A stretch of DNA of 64,000 nucleotides from NCBI RefSeq assembly GCF_900094585.1, contig NZ_FMAG01000002.1:326007-390006 (forward strand). The letters are read 5' to 3'. Under the pieces are notes generated by a model. It was given only the letters and a program-made list of their open reading frames with translations. It was not told the DNA's origin and made no database searches. Source of the stretch: Martinezella multihospitum (GTDB taxonomy: Bacteria > Pseudomonadota > Alphaproteobacteria > Rhizobiales > Rhizobiaceae). A program made the translations under genes and the position numbers. Shown here piece by piece: positions 1-8,918 of the stretch. Position 1 is the stretch's first letter, and each line of letters begins with the position of its first letter.

Positions 1-2
1 TC

Positions 3-36
3 AAAAAGGCCTGGTGGATATCCGCCGGGCCTTTTT
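3..36. terminator. Bidirectional intrinsic terminator
   Basis: A 9-bp perfect stem (AAAAAGGCC, 3-11, with GGCCTTTTT, 28-36) continues inward through wobble and GC pairs to a 4-nt ATAT loop. Each strand ends the stem in a run of five T, so it can stop transcription both ways. The gene it serves lies to the left, outside the window. Confidence 0.75.
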
Positions 37-147
37 CATATTTGCGAGCCATCGCATCCCTAATCATAGATTCGCCTGAATTAACCATCCATCAAGGTTA
101 ATGGGAGATTATTCCGGCTCCTAGTTTCGAGTGCCGTTTGGAGTCCG

Positions 148-1329
148 GTGTTGTCTCGCTCGCGTTATGCCAGCCGCAAATTGCGGTTCCTGCCACAAAA
201 CTGGACCTCTCCAGCCGTCTTCGGGCTTTGCGCCTGGCTTATTTTTCCATCGACAGCAGCCTATGGCGATCTTGCCGGCCTGCTTGCCGGGATCGACAGG
301 GAAGGTGCCAATTGGCGCATGGTGATGACCGACTCGCCAGCCGGCTCCACCCATCAGGCGGAACTGGCCTTTGGTGACGTCAAGGCCTCTGCCGCCATTG
401 GAGATGGTGGTCTGGTGCTGCCGGACGGGCGCCGCGTCGCGTTCCAGTCCGAACAGAAGGGCAGCGATCCCCGGCCCGATGAGGATCGTATCAACCGGCA
501 GGACAAGAAGGGCAGGGTGGTGGCCATCACGCCGATGCAGCCGCCGAAGGATTTTTCCGCAGGCTCGGTGCTGCAGCGCCAGAGCCTGCTGCTTCGGCCG
601 GAATCCGCGACCGGCGAGCGCACCGCTTTCCTGAAGCCGAAACTCGGCGGCAAGGAAATCCAGATCGCCACCGCCTTCTACAAGAAAGAGCCGCCGAAGC
701 CGGACGATAGCGTGCCGGCCTATATCGCCAATCTGGTCACCAATCAGAATGCCGATGTTCTGGCGGCGGCCTACGCCTCGCCGGCACCGGACTATGCCCG
801 TGTCTCGCCCTTCGATTCCATTCTCGCCAAGGATCAGGACGGCGAGGGCCGCTTCGTACCGCAGATCGGCCCAAAGGATCATGCCTGGGCCGCCAATGTC
901 CTGCCGCCATCGGTTTTCTCATCCGACGAGCAGCAGTGCCTTGCCACCGGTATCTATTTCGAGGCGAGGGGCGAATCCGTGAAAGGACAGGCGGCGGTTG
1001 CCCAGGTCATCCTCAACCGTGTCCGCAACCCCGCCTATCCGAAGACGATTTGCGGCGTCGTCTATCAAAACGAGGATTGGACCAACGCTTGCCAGTTTTC
1101 CTTCGCTTGCGACAACGTCAAGGAGCGCGTCAATTCTCCCGAACACTGGCGTATCGCCCGTCAGGTAGCCATGGCTGTGACCGCCGGCAAGATCTGGCTG
1201 CCGGAAGTCGGCTCCGCCACCCATTATCATGCTGTCTATGTCCGGCCGAAATGGGCCGCTGAAATGGTGAAGGTCGGCCGCATAGGCATGCACATCTTCT
1301 ACAGGACCTATGGCGGCGGCTGGAGCTGA
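148..1329 (+). CDS. Cell wall hydrolase, SleB/Hydrolase_2 family
   Basis: 393 residues from a GTG start at 148; a TTG three bases later at 151 is equally possible, and both sit behind a GGAG at 140-143. A hydrophobic stretch near residues 20-40 looks like a signal peptide or membrane anchor. A long low-similarity middle follows. The C-terminal part from about residue 265 carries the hallmark of the SleB/CwlJ family (IYFEARGE, then QVILNRVRNPAYP). In that family it cleaves peptidoglycan, and SleB itself is a spore-cortex lytic transglycosylase. This organism type does not sporulate, so the role is more likely envelope remodelling (inference). It stands alone upstream of the ATP synthase operon. 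Confidence 0.85.
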   Translation: MLSRSRYASRKLRFLPQNWTSPAVFGLCAWLIFPSTAAYGDLAGLLAGIDREGANWRMVMTDSPAGSTHQAELAFGDVKASAAIGDGGLVLPDGRRVAFQSEQKGSDPRPDEDRINRQDKKGRVVAITPMQPPKDFSAGSVLQRQSLLLRPESATGERTAFLKPKLGGKEIQIATAFYKKEPPKPDDSVPAYIANLVTNQNADVLAAAYASPAPDYARVSPFDSILAKDQDGEGRFVPQIGPKDHAWAANVLPPSVFSSDEQQCLATGIYFEARGESVKGQAAVAQVILNRVRNPAYPKTICGVVYQNEDWTNACQFSFACDNVKERVNSPEHWRIARQVAMAVTAGKIWLPEVGSATHYHAVYVRPKWAAEMVKVGRIGMHIFYRTYGGGWS

Positions 1330-1507
1330 GGCGACCGGTTCCGACAGATTGACAGCGCGGGCAGGGTCGCTTCCCTGGCAAAAAAGCCACAGGAAAGCAT
1401 GGGCTGAAGAGGATTCTTCCGCTCAGTTTTCGGTCAATATGGCTCTTTCGCTCTAAGATCATGATTTAATTGGGCTAATTTATGGCTGGACAGATGACGT
1501 CTACGCC

Positions 1508-1536
1508 TTGACTATGCTTTTTCCTAAAACTATGTT
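1508..1536 (+). promoter_or_regulatory. Probable sigma-70 promoter of the atp F0 operon
   Basis: TTGACT (1508-1513) and TATGTT (1531-1536) are separated by exactly 17 bases, a good match to the alphaproteobacterial housekeeping consensus. The site lies about 105 bases upstream of the atpI start in an otherwise gene-free 312-base gap (1330-1641), and nothing else in that gap stands out. The transcription start is not mapped. Confidence 0.6.
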
Positions 1537-1641
1537 GCGCGCGACTTCAAAACGGGCCGAAAGGTGGCGAAACCTGCTGTTCGTTTACGCGTTGACCGGG
1601 GTACAGGGATTGCGCGCAACGAAAATTGGGAGGATGCCACC

Positions 1642-1986
1642 ATGACGGATGACCGCGACGAGGGTCTGGAGCAGCGGCGGGCGCAGCTGGGAGCCGAATT
1701 GGCGAACAAGCGTTCCGCGATGAGAGAGGGTGAGCACGAGGAGGTTCGCGCCGAGGAAAGCCGTAAAGGCTACGCTCAGGCGATGAAGCTTTCCAGTGAG
1801 TTCATAGCCGCAATCATCGTTGGCGCCGTTCTGGGCTATGTCTTCGACCGTTTTGTCGGTACGACGCCGTGGGGCATGATTATCTTGCTGCTTCTCGGAT
1901 TTTGTGCCGGCGTTTTGAATGTGCTGCGCTCTGCGGGCAAGGTGGCGACACCGGTGCCAGGCGAGGGCGGGCCTGATAAGAAATGA
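1642..1986 (+). CDS. atpI: F0F1 ATP synthase assembly protein AtpI
   Basis: 114 residues from ATG 1642; the reading frame stays open back to a GTG at 1564, but the internal ATG gives the family's usual length. A charged, basic N-terminal half is followed by two hydrophobic segments (about residues 54-72 and 77-95) typical of the AtpI/gene 1 family. In other bacteria AtpI helps assemble the c-ring and may carry Mg2+, and it is generally not essential. It is the first gene of the F0 operon and is followed by atpB after about 80 bases. Confidence 0.9.
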   Translation: MTDDRDEGLEQRRAQLGAELANKRSAMREGEHEEVRAEESRKGYAQAMKLSSEFIAAIIVGAVLGYVFDRFVGTTPWGMIILLLLGFCAGVLNVLRSAGKVATPVPGEGGPDKK

Positions 1987-2064
1987 GCGGAGGCAGCGCT
2001 GCGGCGCTGTTTCCAGATGAGAAGCATCCGCTCGGTGGAGCGGAAAAATGAAAGAGAACAAGCG

Positions 2065-2817
2065 GTGGCAAACGATCCTACCCATCAGTTCCTGATCTTC
2101 AAGATTATCCCGATCGATATCGGCGGAATTGATTTTTCGTTCACCAACGCCTCGCTGTTCATGGTTGCCTCCGCAGTGCTTTCCGCGGGCTTCCTTTATT
2201 TCGCCAGTGCGCCGCGCGGCGTCATCCCGACGCGCTCGCAGTCGGTGGCGGAAATGGCCTATGAGTTCATTGCCTCTATGTTGAAAGAAGGGGCGGGGAC
2301 GAAGGGAATGAAGTTCTTCCCGCTGGTCTTCTCTCTCTTCATGTTCGTCCTGACGGCGAACCTGCTCGGCCTCGTTCCTTACTTCTACACCGTCACCAGC
2401 CAGATCATCGTGACGCTGGCGCTCGCATTGCTCGTCATCTTTACCGTTATTTTCTACGGCTTGATCAAGCATGGTTTCGGCTTCTTCAAGATCTTCGTCC
2501 CGCAGGGTGTTCCTGGTGTTCTTCTGCCGCTGGTGGTGGCGATCGAGATCATCTCCTTCCTGTCCCGTCCGGTTTCGCTCTCCGTTCGTCTTTTCGCCAA
2601 CATGCTGGCCGGTCATATCACGCTTAAGGTGTTCGCAGGCTTCGTCGCCTCGCTTGGAGCACTCGGCGCGCTCGGTATCGGCGGGGCTGTCCTTCCTCTT
2701 ATCATGACCGTCGCCCTTACCGGTCTCGAGTTCCTTGTCGCCTTCCTTCAGGCTTACGTCTTTGCGGTGCTGACTTGCATGTACCTCAATGACGCAATCC
2801 ATCCGGGCGGCCACTAA
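2065..2817 (+). CDS. atpB: ATP synthase F0 subunit a
   Basis: 250 residues from GTG 2065. An in-frame ATG at 2017 would add 16 residues not expected in rhizobial AtpB, so the GTG is preferred. It is a polytopic membrane protein with the proton-channel signature [13 protein letters not shown]. Arg175 in that motif is the conserved arginine that faces the c-ring carboxylate. Subunit a provides the two half-channels through which protons reach the rotor. The gene lies between atpI and atpE. Confidence 0.95.
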   Translation: MANDPTHQFLIFKIIPIDIGGIDFSFTNASLFMVASAVLSAGFLYFASAPRGVIPTRSQSVAEMAYEFIASMLKEGAGTKGMKFFPLVFSLFMFVLTANLLGLVPYFYTVTSQIIVTLALALLVIFTVIFYGLIKHGFGFFKIFVPQGVPGVLLPLVVAIEIISFLSRPVSLSVRLFANMLAGHITLKVFAGFVASLGALGALGIGGAVLPLIMTVALTGLEFLVAFLQAYVFAVLTCMYLNDAIHPGGH

Positions 2818-2883
2818 GGATAAAGACATTGGCGTCTAACGGCGTCAGTCATTCACCGCACAACCATTTCAAAGGAGTTCAAC

Positions 2884-3111
2884 ATGGACGCGGAAGCAGC
2901 AAAGTTCATCGGCGCAGGTTTGGCTTGCTTTGGTATGGCCGGCACGGCTCTCGGCCTCGGCAATATCTTCGGCAGCTACCTGTCCGGCGCACTGCGCAAC
3001 CCGTCGGCTGCTGACAGCCAGTTCGGCCGTCTGGTATTCGGCTTCGCCGTTACGGAAGCTCTGGGCATCTTCTCGCTGCTCGTCGCTCTCCTCCTGCTCT
3101 TCGCCGTCTGA
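2884..3111 (+). CDS. atpE: ATP synthase F0 subunit c
   Basis: 75 residues forming a two-helix hairpin. Helix 1 carries the glycine-rich packing motif ([17 protein letters not shown]), the polar loop contains RNP at 38-40, and helix 2 holds the proton-binding carboxylate Glu58 in VTEALG. The c-ring rotates as protons pass. A Shine-Dalgarno AAAGGAG lies at 2871-2877, seven bases before ATG 2884. It is the third gene of the F0 operon. Confidence 0.97.
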   Translation: MDAEAAKFIGAGLACFGMAGTALGLGNIFGSYLSGALRNPSAADSQFGRLVFGFAVTEALGIFSLLVALLLLFAV

Positions 3112-3189
3112 TATCAGCGGCGTCATAGATCACGGTTCGCGGTCAGCGAGCCGTGATTCTTTGTATTTGCAGACCACCTGGAGGTGAGC

Positions 3190-3783
3190 ATGTTTGTGAC
3201 CCCGGCATATGCTGAAGAAGCACCGCCGGCCGCCGGAGCGGTGCACACGGAAACGGGTGTGCCGAAAGAGGGCCATAAGGGCGGCGTGTTCCCGCCGTTT
3301 GACCATACGACGTATCCGTCACAGCTGCTTTGGCTGGTGATCACCTTCGTCATCTTCTACGTGGCCATGCAGAAGATCGTTATTCCGCGCGTCGGAACCA
3401 TTCTGGAAAGCCGGCACGACCGGATCGCCCAGGATATCGAAGAAGCCTCGCGTCTGAAGGCTGAAGCCGACGCCGCCGTCGCGACCTATGAAAGCGAATT
3501 GGCCGCTGCGCGCGCCAAGGCGAATTCCATCGGCGCCACCGCCCGCGATGCCGCCAAGGCCAAGGCCGAAGAGGATCGCAAGGCGATCGAGGCAAGCCTT
3601 GCTGAGAAGCTCAAGGCCGCAGAAGGCCGCATTGCTGAAATCAAGGCGAAAGCCTTCGGTGATGTCGGTGCGATTGCCGAGGAGACGGCTGGTGCCGTCG
3701 TCGAGCAACTGGTTGGCAATGTCGCCGGCAAGGCCGATGTCGCCTCTGCGGTTGCAGCAGCTGCCGCCAAGCAGGAGGGGTGA
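3190..3783 (+). CDS. atpG: ATP synthase F0 subunit b'
   Basis: 197 residues from ATG 3190. A GTG two codons earlier (3184) overlaps the strong GGAGGTGA ribosome site (3180-3187), so the ATG is preferred. A membrane segment at about residues 45-65 is followed by a long alanine- and charge-rich coiled coil, the pattern of the peripheral stalk. Alphaproteobacteria carry two unlike b subunits, and this longer copy with an extended N-terminus is b' (called atpG or atpF2 in rhizobia). It forms a heterodimer with the b subunit encoded next, only three bases after its stop codon. Confidence 0.92.
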   Translation: MFVTPAYAEEAPPAAGAVHTETGVPKEGHKGGVFPPFDHTTYPSQLLWLVITFVIFYVAMQKIVIPRVGTILESRHDRIAQDIEEASRLKAEADAAVATYESELAAARAKANSIGATARDAAKAKAEEDRKAIEASLAEKLKAAEGRIAEIKAKAFGDVGAIAEETAGAVVEQLVGNVAGKADVASAVAAAAAKQEG

Positions 3784-3786
3784 TCC

Positions 3787-4278
3787 ATGGAATTCGCTTT
3801 CGACAACACCTTCTTCGCGTTTGTCAGCCTTCTCATCTTCCTCGGCCTGATCGTTTACCTGAAGGTTCCGGGCATGATGGCAAAGTCGCTGGACGACCGT
3901 GCCGATCAGATCCGCAACGAGCTGGCGGAAGCCAAGCGCCTGCGCGAAGAGGCCCAGCACCTGCTGGCCGAGTATCAGCGCAAGCGCAAGGAAGCCGAGG
4001 CTGAAGCAGCGCACATCGTTGCCGCAGCCGAGCGTGAAGCCGAAATGCTGACGAACGAAGCTCGCAAGAAGACCGAGGAATTCGTTGCCAACCGCACGGC
4101 TTTGTCCGAGCAGAAGATCAAGCAGGCCGAAGCCGATGCGATGAAGGCGGTCCGCTCCGCCGCTGTCGACCTCGCGATCGCCGCTGCTGAATCGGTGCTT
4201 GCGAAGAAGGCCGATGGCAGCGTCCAGTCCGGCCTCTTCAGCGATGCCGTCAAGGAAGTGAAGACGCGGCTGAACTAA
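3787..4278 (+). CDS. atpF: ATP synthase F0 subunit b
   Basis: 163 residues. One N-terminal membrane helix (about residues 7-25) leads into a continuous Ala/Glu/Lys/Arg coiled coil, the usual form of subunit b. It pairs with b' to make the stator that holds F1 still against the rotating c-ring. The start follows the atpF' stop with three bases between, so translation is probably coupled. It is the last gene of the operon and is followed by an intrinsic terminator. The F1 genes are not in this window, as is usual for alphaproteobacteria. Confidence 0.93.
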   Translation: MEFAFDNTFFAFVSLLIFLGLIVYLKVPGMMAKSLDDRADQIRNELAEAKRLREEAQHLLAEYQRKRKEAEAEAAHIVAAAEREAEMLTNEARKKTEEFVANRTALSEQKIKQAEADAMKAVRSAAVDLAIAAAESVLAKKADGSVQSGLFSDAVKEVKTRLN

Positions 4279-4304
4279 GCCCTGGGAATATCGAAATTCA
4301 AAAG

Positions 4305-4330
4305 AGCCCCGCTTCGGCGGGGCTTTTTTA
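4305..4330 (+). terminator. Rho-independent terminator of the atp operon
   Basis: A perfect 8-bp GC stem (AGCCCCGC/GCGGGGCT) around a TTCG tetraloop, followed by six T, 26 bases after the atpF stop codon. This is a very stable tetraloop hairpin and the clearest intrinsic terminator in the first 10 kb. Confidence 0.92.
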
Positions 4331-4396
4331 TTTCCGCCCTGCCGGGTTGATCATTGCCGCAACCATCAGCAAAATCATGAGATTGAGGAGGGGCGG

Positions 4397-5161
4397 ATGC
4401 AGACAGCGACAGGCGATGAACCGTTTCGTCAAGGCGATCTTATCGTGAGACCGGCTGCGGCATGGACACCGGGCGTGCACGCCTTGCTGGCTGCGCTGCA
4501 TCGGCATGGTTTCGATGCCGCGTCGATTTCGGCTGGATATGATGGGGCCTGGGAGCGGGTGACCTATCTGCCTGGGGACACCGGCGATCTCGATGATCGC
4601 ACTGATATGCGCGGCGAAATGGCACTGTGGTCGGCTGCATCGCTGCTGCGCCGCTATCATGATTGTTCTAGCTTGTTCGCAAAGGGCCTTGAGGCCGATT
4701 ATACGTGGCAACTGCCGGCCCGCTCGCCCTGCGAGGTCATCTGCCATGGGGATTTTGCCCCCTACAATGTCGTCCTGAACGATGGCGAAGTGACCGGTAT
4801 CATCGATTTTGAGGCTGCGCATCCCGGTCCGCGAATGTGGGATCTTGCCTATGCCATCTATCGCTGGGCGCCGCTGTCCTCCAGCGTCGCTATCGAGGGA
4901 ATGGACACACTTGCCGCCCAAGTCGGTCGTGCCCGCATCTTTGTCGATGCCTATGGCTTGTCCATTGCCGAGCGTCCCTCATTGCCTGACCTCATCGTCG
5001 AGCGGCTTGAGGCTCTGTTGGCTTTCATGGAAGGGGAGGCGGCCCGCGGCATCGAGAGATATCGTCGGAATCTCCAGGACGGACATGATCGCGTCTACAG
5101 GGAAGATATCGCCTATATCAGAAAACGGTCGGCTGAAATCGTCGCGGGGCTGACGGGCTGA
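4397..5161 (+). CDS. Aminoglycoside phosphotransferase (APH)-fold kinase
   Basis: 254 residues. The APH/choline-kinase catalytic loop is present as HGDFAPYNVV (around residues 117-126), followed by the metal-binding IIDFEAA motif at about 135-141. The N-terminal nucleotide-binding lobe is short, as in many small APH-fold proteins. The substrate cannot be told from sequence; members phosphorylate sugars, choline, homoserine or drugs, and resistance should not be assumed. It is preceded by GGAG-type ribosome-site sequence (GAGGAGGGGCGG) and stands alone between the atp terminator and convergent rnhB. Confidence 0.8.
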   Translation: MQTATGDEPFRQGDLIVRPAAAWTPGVHALLAALHRHGFDAASISAGYDGAWERVTYLPGDTGDLDDRTDMRGEMALWSAASLLRRYHDCSSLFAKGLEADYTWQLPARSPCEVICHGDFAPYNVVLNDGEVTGIIDFEAAHPGPRMWDLAYAIYRWAPLSSSVAIEGMDTLAAQVGRARIFVDAYGLSIAERPSLPDLIVERLEALLAFMEGEAARGIERYRRNLQDGHDRVYREDIAYIRKRSAEIVAGLTG

Positions 5162-5165
5162 ATGG

Positions 5166-5825
5166 TCAGACGGCCTCTTTGCGCAAGGGGCGAAAGCTCA
5201 TGCGGTGCAGCGGGCAGGGACCATGCTCTTCGATGCCGGCGCGATGCTGCGCTGTGCCATAGCCGGCATGGGCTGCAAAACCATAGGCGGGAAAGACGAC
5301 ACCGGCGCGCGCCATCATCCGGTCGCGCGTTACCTTGGCGACGATCGATGCGGCGGCGATGGAGAATGAGCGCGCATCACCTTTGACCACGGCTTTTCCT
5401 GGGCAGGCAAGGCCCGTGGGCACATCCAGGCCATCGGTCAGCACATAGCTTGCCGGTACGGCCAGCGCACAAATGGCCCGCCGCATGGCATCCAGACTGG
5501 CCTTGCGTATATCCGTCGTGTCGATACGGCCGGCACTTGATGAGGCGATCGAGACGGTTGCCGTTGCCAGGATTTCGACGAACAATTCCTCGCGTCTGGC
5601 GGCGGTCAACTGTTTGGAATCGTTCAGCCCATCCGGGATACGCTCGGGATCGAGAATGACGGCGGCGGCCACGACCGGTCCTGCGAGCGGGCCTCGACCT
5701 GCCTCATCGGCTCCGGCAACCGGCCAATGGCCGGCACGGCGCGCAATCAATTCCAGCTCGAAAGTGGGGACGAGCGGAACGTCCTCGAACAGCATGGGAG
5801 AATCGGGTGGTGCACGGCGTGACAT
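5166..5825 (-). CDS. rnhB: Ribonuclease HII
   Basis: 219 residues from ATG 5825; an in-frame GTG at 5909 would add 28 residues unlike the family. The RNase HII signature [15 protein letters not shown] lies near residues 38-52, with catalytic Asp40 and Glu41, and a further acidic residue in LTDG. The enzyme cuts RNA in RNA/DNA hybrids, including single ribonucleotides misincorporated into DNA. It follows the radical SAM gene on the same strand after about 105 bases and converges with the APH-fold gene, the two stop codons being five bases apart. Confidence 0.95.
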   Translation of the reverse strand: MSRRAPPDSPMLFEDVPLVPTFELELIARRAGHWPVAGADEAGRGPLAGPVVAAAVILDPERIPDGLNDSKQLTAARREELFVEILATATVSIASSSAGRIDTTDIRKASLDAMRRAICALAVPASYVLTDGLDVPTGLACPGKAVVKGDARSFSIAAASIVAKVTRDRMMARAGVVFPAYGFAAHAGYGTAQHRAGIEEHGPCPLHRMSFRPLRKEAV

Positions 5826-5930
5826 GCGGCGAAGCTCGCACACCACCCGATCTCCTGCAAGCCCCCGGTGGATCAGGGCGGCGAAGCCAGGGGCTTTTCC
5901 AGCGGGCACAGGGAAAGCCCGCGAGGATGG

Positions 5931-7088
5931 TCAGAGCAGCGAAAGCTGGACGCCACTGCCATCAGGCGGCACGAACAGGTCGTCGCGTAGCGCAATATTG
6001 CGGCGCGTCAGCGCGAGCCGGCGTGTTGCCATCTCGAAGCGGCGGCTGATCTGCCAGGCATAGGGTCCGGCACCCTTCATGCGCTTGCCGAATTCGGCAT
6101 CGTAGTCCTTGCCGCCGCGCATCGAGCGGATCAGCGACATGACATGGCGATAACGGTCCGGATAGTTTTGCAGCAGCCAGTCGCGAAAGAGTGGGCTTAC
6201 TTCCAGCGGCAGCCGCAGGATGACATAGCTTGCCTCCAGCGCACCGGCCGCTTTGCCGGCATCGAGGATACGCTCGATCTCATGGTCATTGAGCGCGGGA
6301 ATGATCGGCGCCACCATGATCGAGGTGCGAATGCCCGCTTCGCTCAAGGCCTGGATCGCCTCCAGCCGCCGCGGCGGCGTAGCCGCCCGCGGTTCCATCG
6401 TGCGTGCCAGTTTGCGGTCGAGCGTCGTCACCGACAGGCCCACCCGCACCAGGTTCCTGGCGGCCATCTCCTTCAGAATGTCGATATCGCGCATGATCAG
6501 CGCCGACTTGGTGACGATGGCGACGGGATGGTTGGCTCGGTTCAGCACTTCGAGAATCTGGCGCATGATCCGCCATTCCTTCTCGATCGGCTGATAGGGG
6601 TCGGTATTGGTGCCGATGGCAATCACGCGCGGCTTGTAGCCGGGCTTTGCCAACTCGCGCTCCAGAAGCTTGGCGGCATCCGGCTTGGCAAACAGCTTCG
6701 ATTCGAAATCCAGCCCCGCTGACAGGCCCATATAGGCATGGGTCGGTCGCGCGAAGCAGTAGATGCAGCCGTGCTCGCAACCGCGATAAGGGTTGATGGA
6801 CCGGTCGAAGGGAATATCAGGGGATTCGTTGCGGGTAATCGCTGTGCGCGGCTTCTCCACCTGCACCTCGGTCTTGAAGGGCGGCAGCTCTTCGAAGCTC
6901 TGCCAGCCATCGTCGAAGGTTTCGCGCTGCTGCGGCTCGAACCGGCCGCTCGGGTTCAATCCGGCGCCACGCCCACGCCGGCGCTCGGCGTCGACCCTGA
7001 GACCGGCATCGGCGATCAAAGCATTGGCAACGTCTGCCGTATTGGCAGGCGCGAAAGCGGCCTGCCCTGCAAGGGACTGCTCGTTCAT
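5931..7088 (-). CDS. Radical SAM protein, SplB-like (PA0069/Rv2578c family)
   Basis: 385 residues. The cluster-binding cysteines are in CEHGCIYC (about residues 104-111), preceded by NPYRG, which is typical of the spore-photoproduct-lyase-like branch of radical SAM enzymes. A TIM-barrel core follows, with GTNTDPYQP and VTKS motifs. The family binds a 4Fe-4S cluster and cleaves S-adenosylmethionine, but its substrate is not known. Similarity to spore photoproduct lyase does not mean it repairs DNA, since this lineage forms no spores. It lies upstream of rnhB on the same strand, so the two may be cotranscribed. Confidence 0.85.
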   Translation of the reverse strand: MNEQSLAGQAAFAPANTADVANALIADAGLRVDAERRRGRGAGLNPSGRFEPQQRETFDDGWQSFEELPPFKTEVQVEKPRTAITRNESPDIPFDRSINPYRGCEHGCIYCFARPTHAYMGLSAGLDFESKLFAKPDAAKLLERELAKPGYKPRVIAIGTNTDPYQPIEKEWRIMRQILEVLNRANHPVAIVTKSALIMRDIDILKEMAARNLVRVGLSVTTLDRKLARTMEPRAATPPRRLEAIQALSEAGIRTSIMVAPIIPALNDHEIERILDAGKAAGALEASYVILRLPLEVSPLFRDWLLQNYPDRYRHVMSLIRSMRGGKDYDAEFGKRMKGAGPYAWQISRRFEMATRRLALTRRNIALRDDLFVPPDGSGVQLSLL

Positions 7089-7328
7089 CGGTAGCTCCAG
7101 GGCGGCTCATGCCATCGCAGCCGCGTCTAAGATGATTAAATTCCTATCCGACAAATGAGAACATTGCAAGAACAAAAATCCAGGATCACCATTTTCCATC
7201 TCATTCACGGGAGGCATTTGGCGCTGCCGGCTTTGAGAATTTCCGGCAGCTTATGATGCTTTTCTTAAACGCTCGGGCCTGAGGGTTAGGTGCTGGCAAT
7301 AAATTATGCGCCGCTCTATAAATGGGCA

Positions 7329-7847
7329 ATGTTGACGGTCATCATCGAATGCCAGGATCACGAACCCGAGCTGGCGCAGACATTGGCGGCATTGGTGGCA
7401 GGCGCGGTCGAAGGACTGGTCAGCGACGTGGTCGTGCTCGATCACGGTTCCAGGGACGGCACATCGAAGGTGGCGGATGCGGCCGGCTGCCGGTTTTATT
7501 CGCAATGGGATATCAAGGACATATTGCGGTCTGCGAGGGGCGAATGGCTGCTGCTGGTCGAGCCAGGTGCGCGGCCGCAAGCGGGCTGGATCGATGAGAT
7601 CGCCGAATATGTCTCGCTGAACAAGGTGCCGGCGCGCTTTACAGCATCGCGCGGTTATCGCCGTCCGTTTCTGAAGCGAATCGGCCGGCGTACGGCGCCG
7701 CTGGAACTGGGCTTGCTGCTTTCCAAGCACCAGGCCATCGCCGTCGCCAGATCGGGCATGGGGCTGGCGGAGTTCGCCAAGGGACAGAAGGGCCGACGGC
7801 TTTCAAGCGAGCTCATTCCGTCCTGGGTGGCACGCGCGGCGCGATAA
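7329..7847 (+). CDS. Short GT2-like glycosyltransferase
   Basis: 172 residues from ATG 7329; an upstream ATG at 7290 adds 13 residues and lacks support. The N-terminus has the GT-A pattern of family 2 enzymes: a hydrophobic strand (LTVIIEC), then VVVLDHGSRDGT, the nucleotide-sugar binding stretch, and LLLVEPGARP where a DXD-like motif would be. There is no clear DXD, and the protein is shorter than typical GT2 enzymes (220-330 residues), so activity is uncertain. It stands alone on the plus strand, with about 240 gene-free bases on its left. Confidence 0.65.
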   Translation: MLTVIIECQDHEPELAQTLAALVAGAVEGLVSDVVVLDHGSRDGTSKVADAAGCRFYSQWDIKDILRSARGEWLLLVEPGARPQAGWIDEIAEYVSLNKVPARFTASRGYRRPFLKRIGRRTAPLELGLLLSKHQAIAVARSGMGLAEFAKGQKGRRLSSELIPSWVARAAR

Positions 7848-8023
7848 GGCCCAGCGTTCCACAGATTTCGTTTGTAAACGCGAGAATAGCTGCGATAATT
7901 TGCATGTGGCGGCACCTTACGCGTGTCGCGTCAGGCGGCCGACCATGAAGATGCCGATATCAGGCGGAACTGGTCAGCGGAACTCTCCTTTTCCGCCGGG
8001 ATTTCGGCGAAAGGAGGTGCGTT

Positions 8024-8332
8024 ATGAAACGCACGATGCTCTACCGCCTCTTGGCAACGATCTTCGTTGCAAGTGCAATTCTTTTCCCCGGCATTGCCGC
8101 CGCTCAGGTGACCTTGGCCTGCGCCAAGCGCGTCGACATCGTCGCGTTCCTTGGCGACCATCTTTCGGAAAAGCTGTCGGCCGTCGGCAAGCTCGATCAG
8201 AGTACGATCGTTGAGATCTACGCTGCTGAGAGCGGCAACTGGACACTGCTGATGAGCGACGCTTCCGGCCGCAGCTGCATCATTCTCAGTGGCGACACTT
8301 GGGAATCAATTCCCACTCTGCCGAAGGCATGA
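8024..8332 (+). CDS. Small exported hypothetical protein
   Basis: 102 residues behind a strong AAAGGAGGTG ribosome site six bases before ATG 8024. A clear Sec signal peptide (basic MKRTM, hydrophobic core, AAA-Q cleavage near residues 26-28) leaves a mature protein of about 75 residues with two cysteines (in TLACAK and RSCII). That fits a periplasmic protein with one disulfide. I do not recognise the family. It is separated from the preceding gene by 176 bases with no other feature seen. Confidence 0.75.
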   Translation: MKRTMLYRLLATIFVASAILFPGIAAAQVTLACAKRVDIVAFLGDHLSEKLSAVGKLDQSTIVEIYAAESGNWTLLMSDASGRSCIILSGDTWESIPTLPKA

Positions 8333-8363
8333 TGGGCGCGCAACGCCGCAGCGCGTAGAAGAT

Positions 8364-8918
8364 CTACTTAGGCCGGGCGCCGCGCTTCAGATGCTCGTCG
8401 AGGCGCGGCATGATCTCCACGAAATTGCAGGGCATGTGCCGGTAGTCGAGCTGCGCCTTGAGGATGCCATCCCAGGCATCCTTGCAGGCGCCGGGAGAGC
8501 CCGGCAGCACGAAGATGAAAGTGGCGTTGGCGACACCGCCGGTTGCCCGCGACTGGATCGTCGCCGTGCCGATCTTGTCGTAGGAGATGCGATGGAAGAC
8601 TTCCGAAAACCCATCCATCCGCTTCTCGAACAAAGGCTCCAGCGCCTCCGGCGTGACGTCCCGGCCGGTAAAGCCAGTCCCGCCGGTGGTAATCACCACA
8701 TCGATCGCATCGTCCTTCGTCCAGGCTTCCACCTGCGCGCGGATGCGCTCCTTGTCGTCGGGCACGATGGCGCGAGCAACAAGCCTATGTCCGGCTTCCG
8801 CAATGCGGGCAATCAGCGTATCGCCGGATTTGTCGTCGGCGAGCGTGCGCGTATCGGAAACGGTCAATACGGCGATGCCGACGGGAATGAAGGATCTTTC
8901 GTTGCCTGACGCTGCCAT
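8364..8918 (-). CDS. moaB: Molybdenum cofactor biosynthesis protein B
   Basis: 184 residues in the MogA/MoaB fold. The molybdopterin-binding signature TTGGTGFTGRDVTPEA and the later LPGSPGAC loop are intact. The protein acts in molybdopterin adenylylation or metal insertion during molybdenum-cofactor synthesis. The start overlaps the ispE stop: two adjacent ATG codons (8921 and 8918) follow a GGGAGAGG ribosome site, and the ispE TGA lies inside them, so translational coupling is likely. No other moa/moe genes are nearby. Confidence 0.92.
   Translation of the reverse strand: MAASGNERSFIPVGIAVLTVSDTRTLADDKSGDTLIARIAEAGHRLVARAIVPDDKERIRAQVEAWTKDDAIDVVITTGGTGFTGRDVTPEALEPLFEKRMDGFSEVFHRISYDKIGTATIQSRATGGVANATFIFVLPGSPGACKDAWDGILKAQLDYRHMPCNFVEIMPRLDEHLKRGARPK

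Noticed and set aside
1585..2829. 414-residue open frame on the minus strand across atpI and atpB
   Set aside because: It is the antisense shadow of well-recognised F0 genes, has a highly charged, unlikely composition and shows no family feature.
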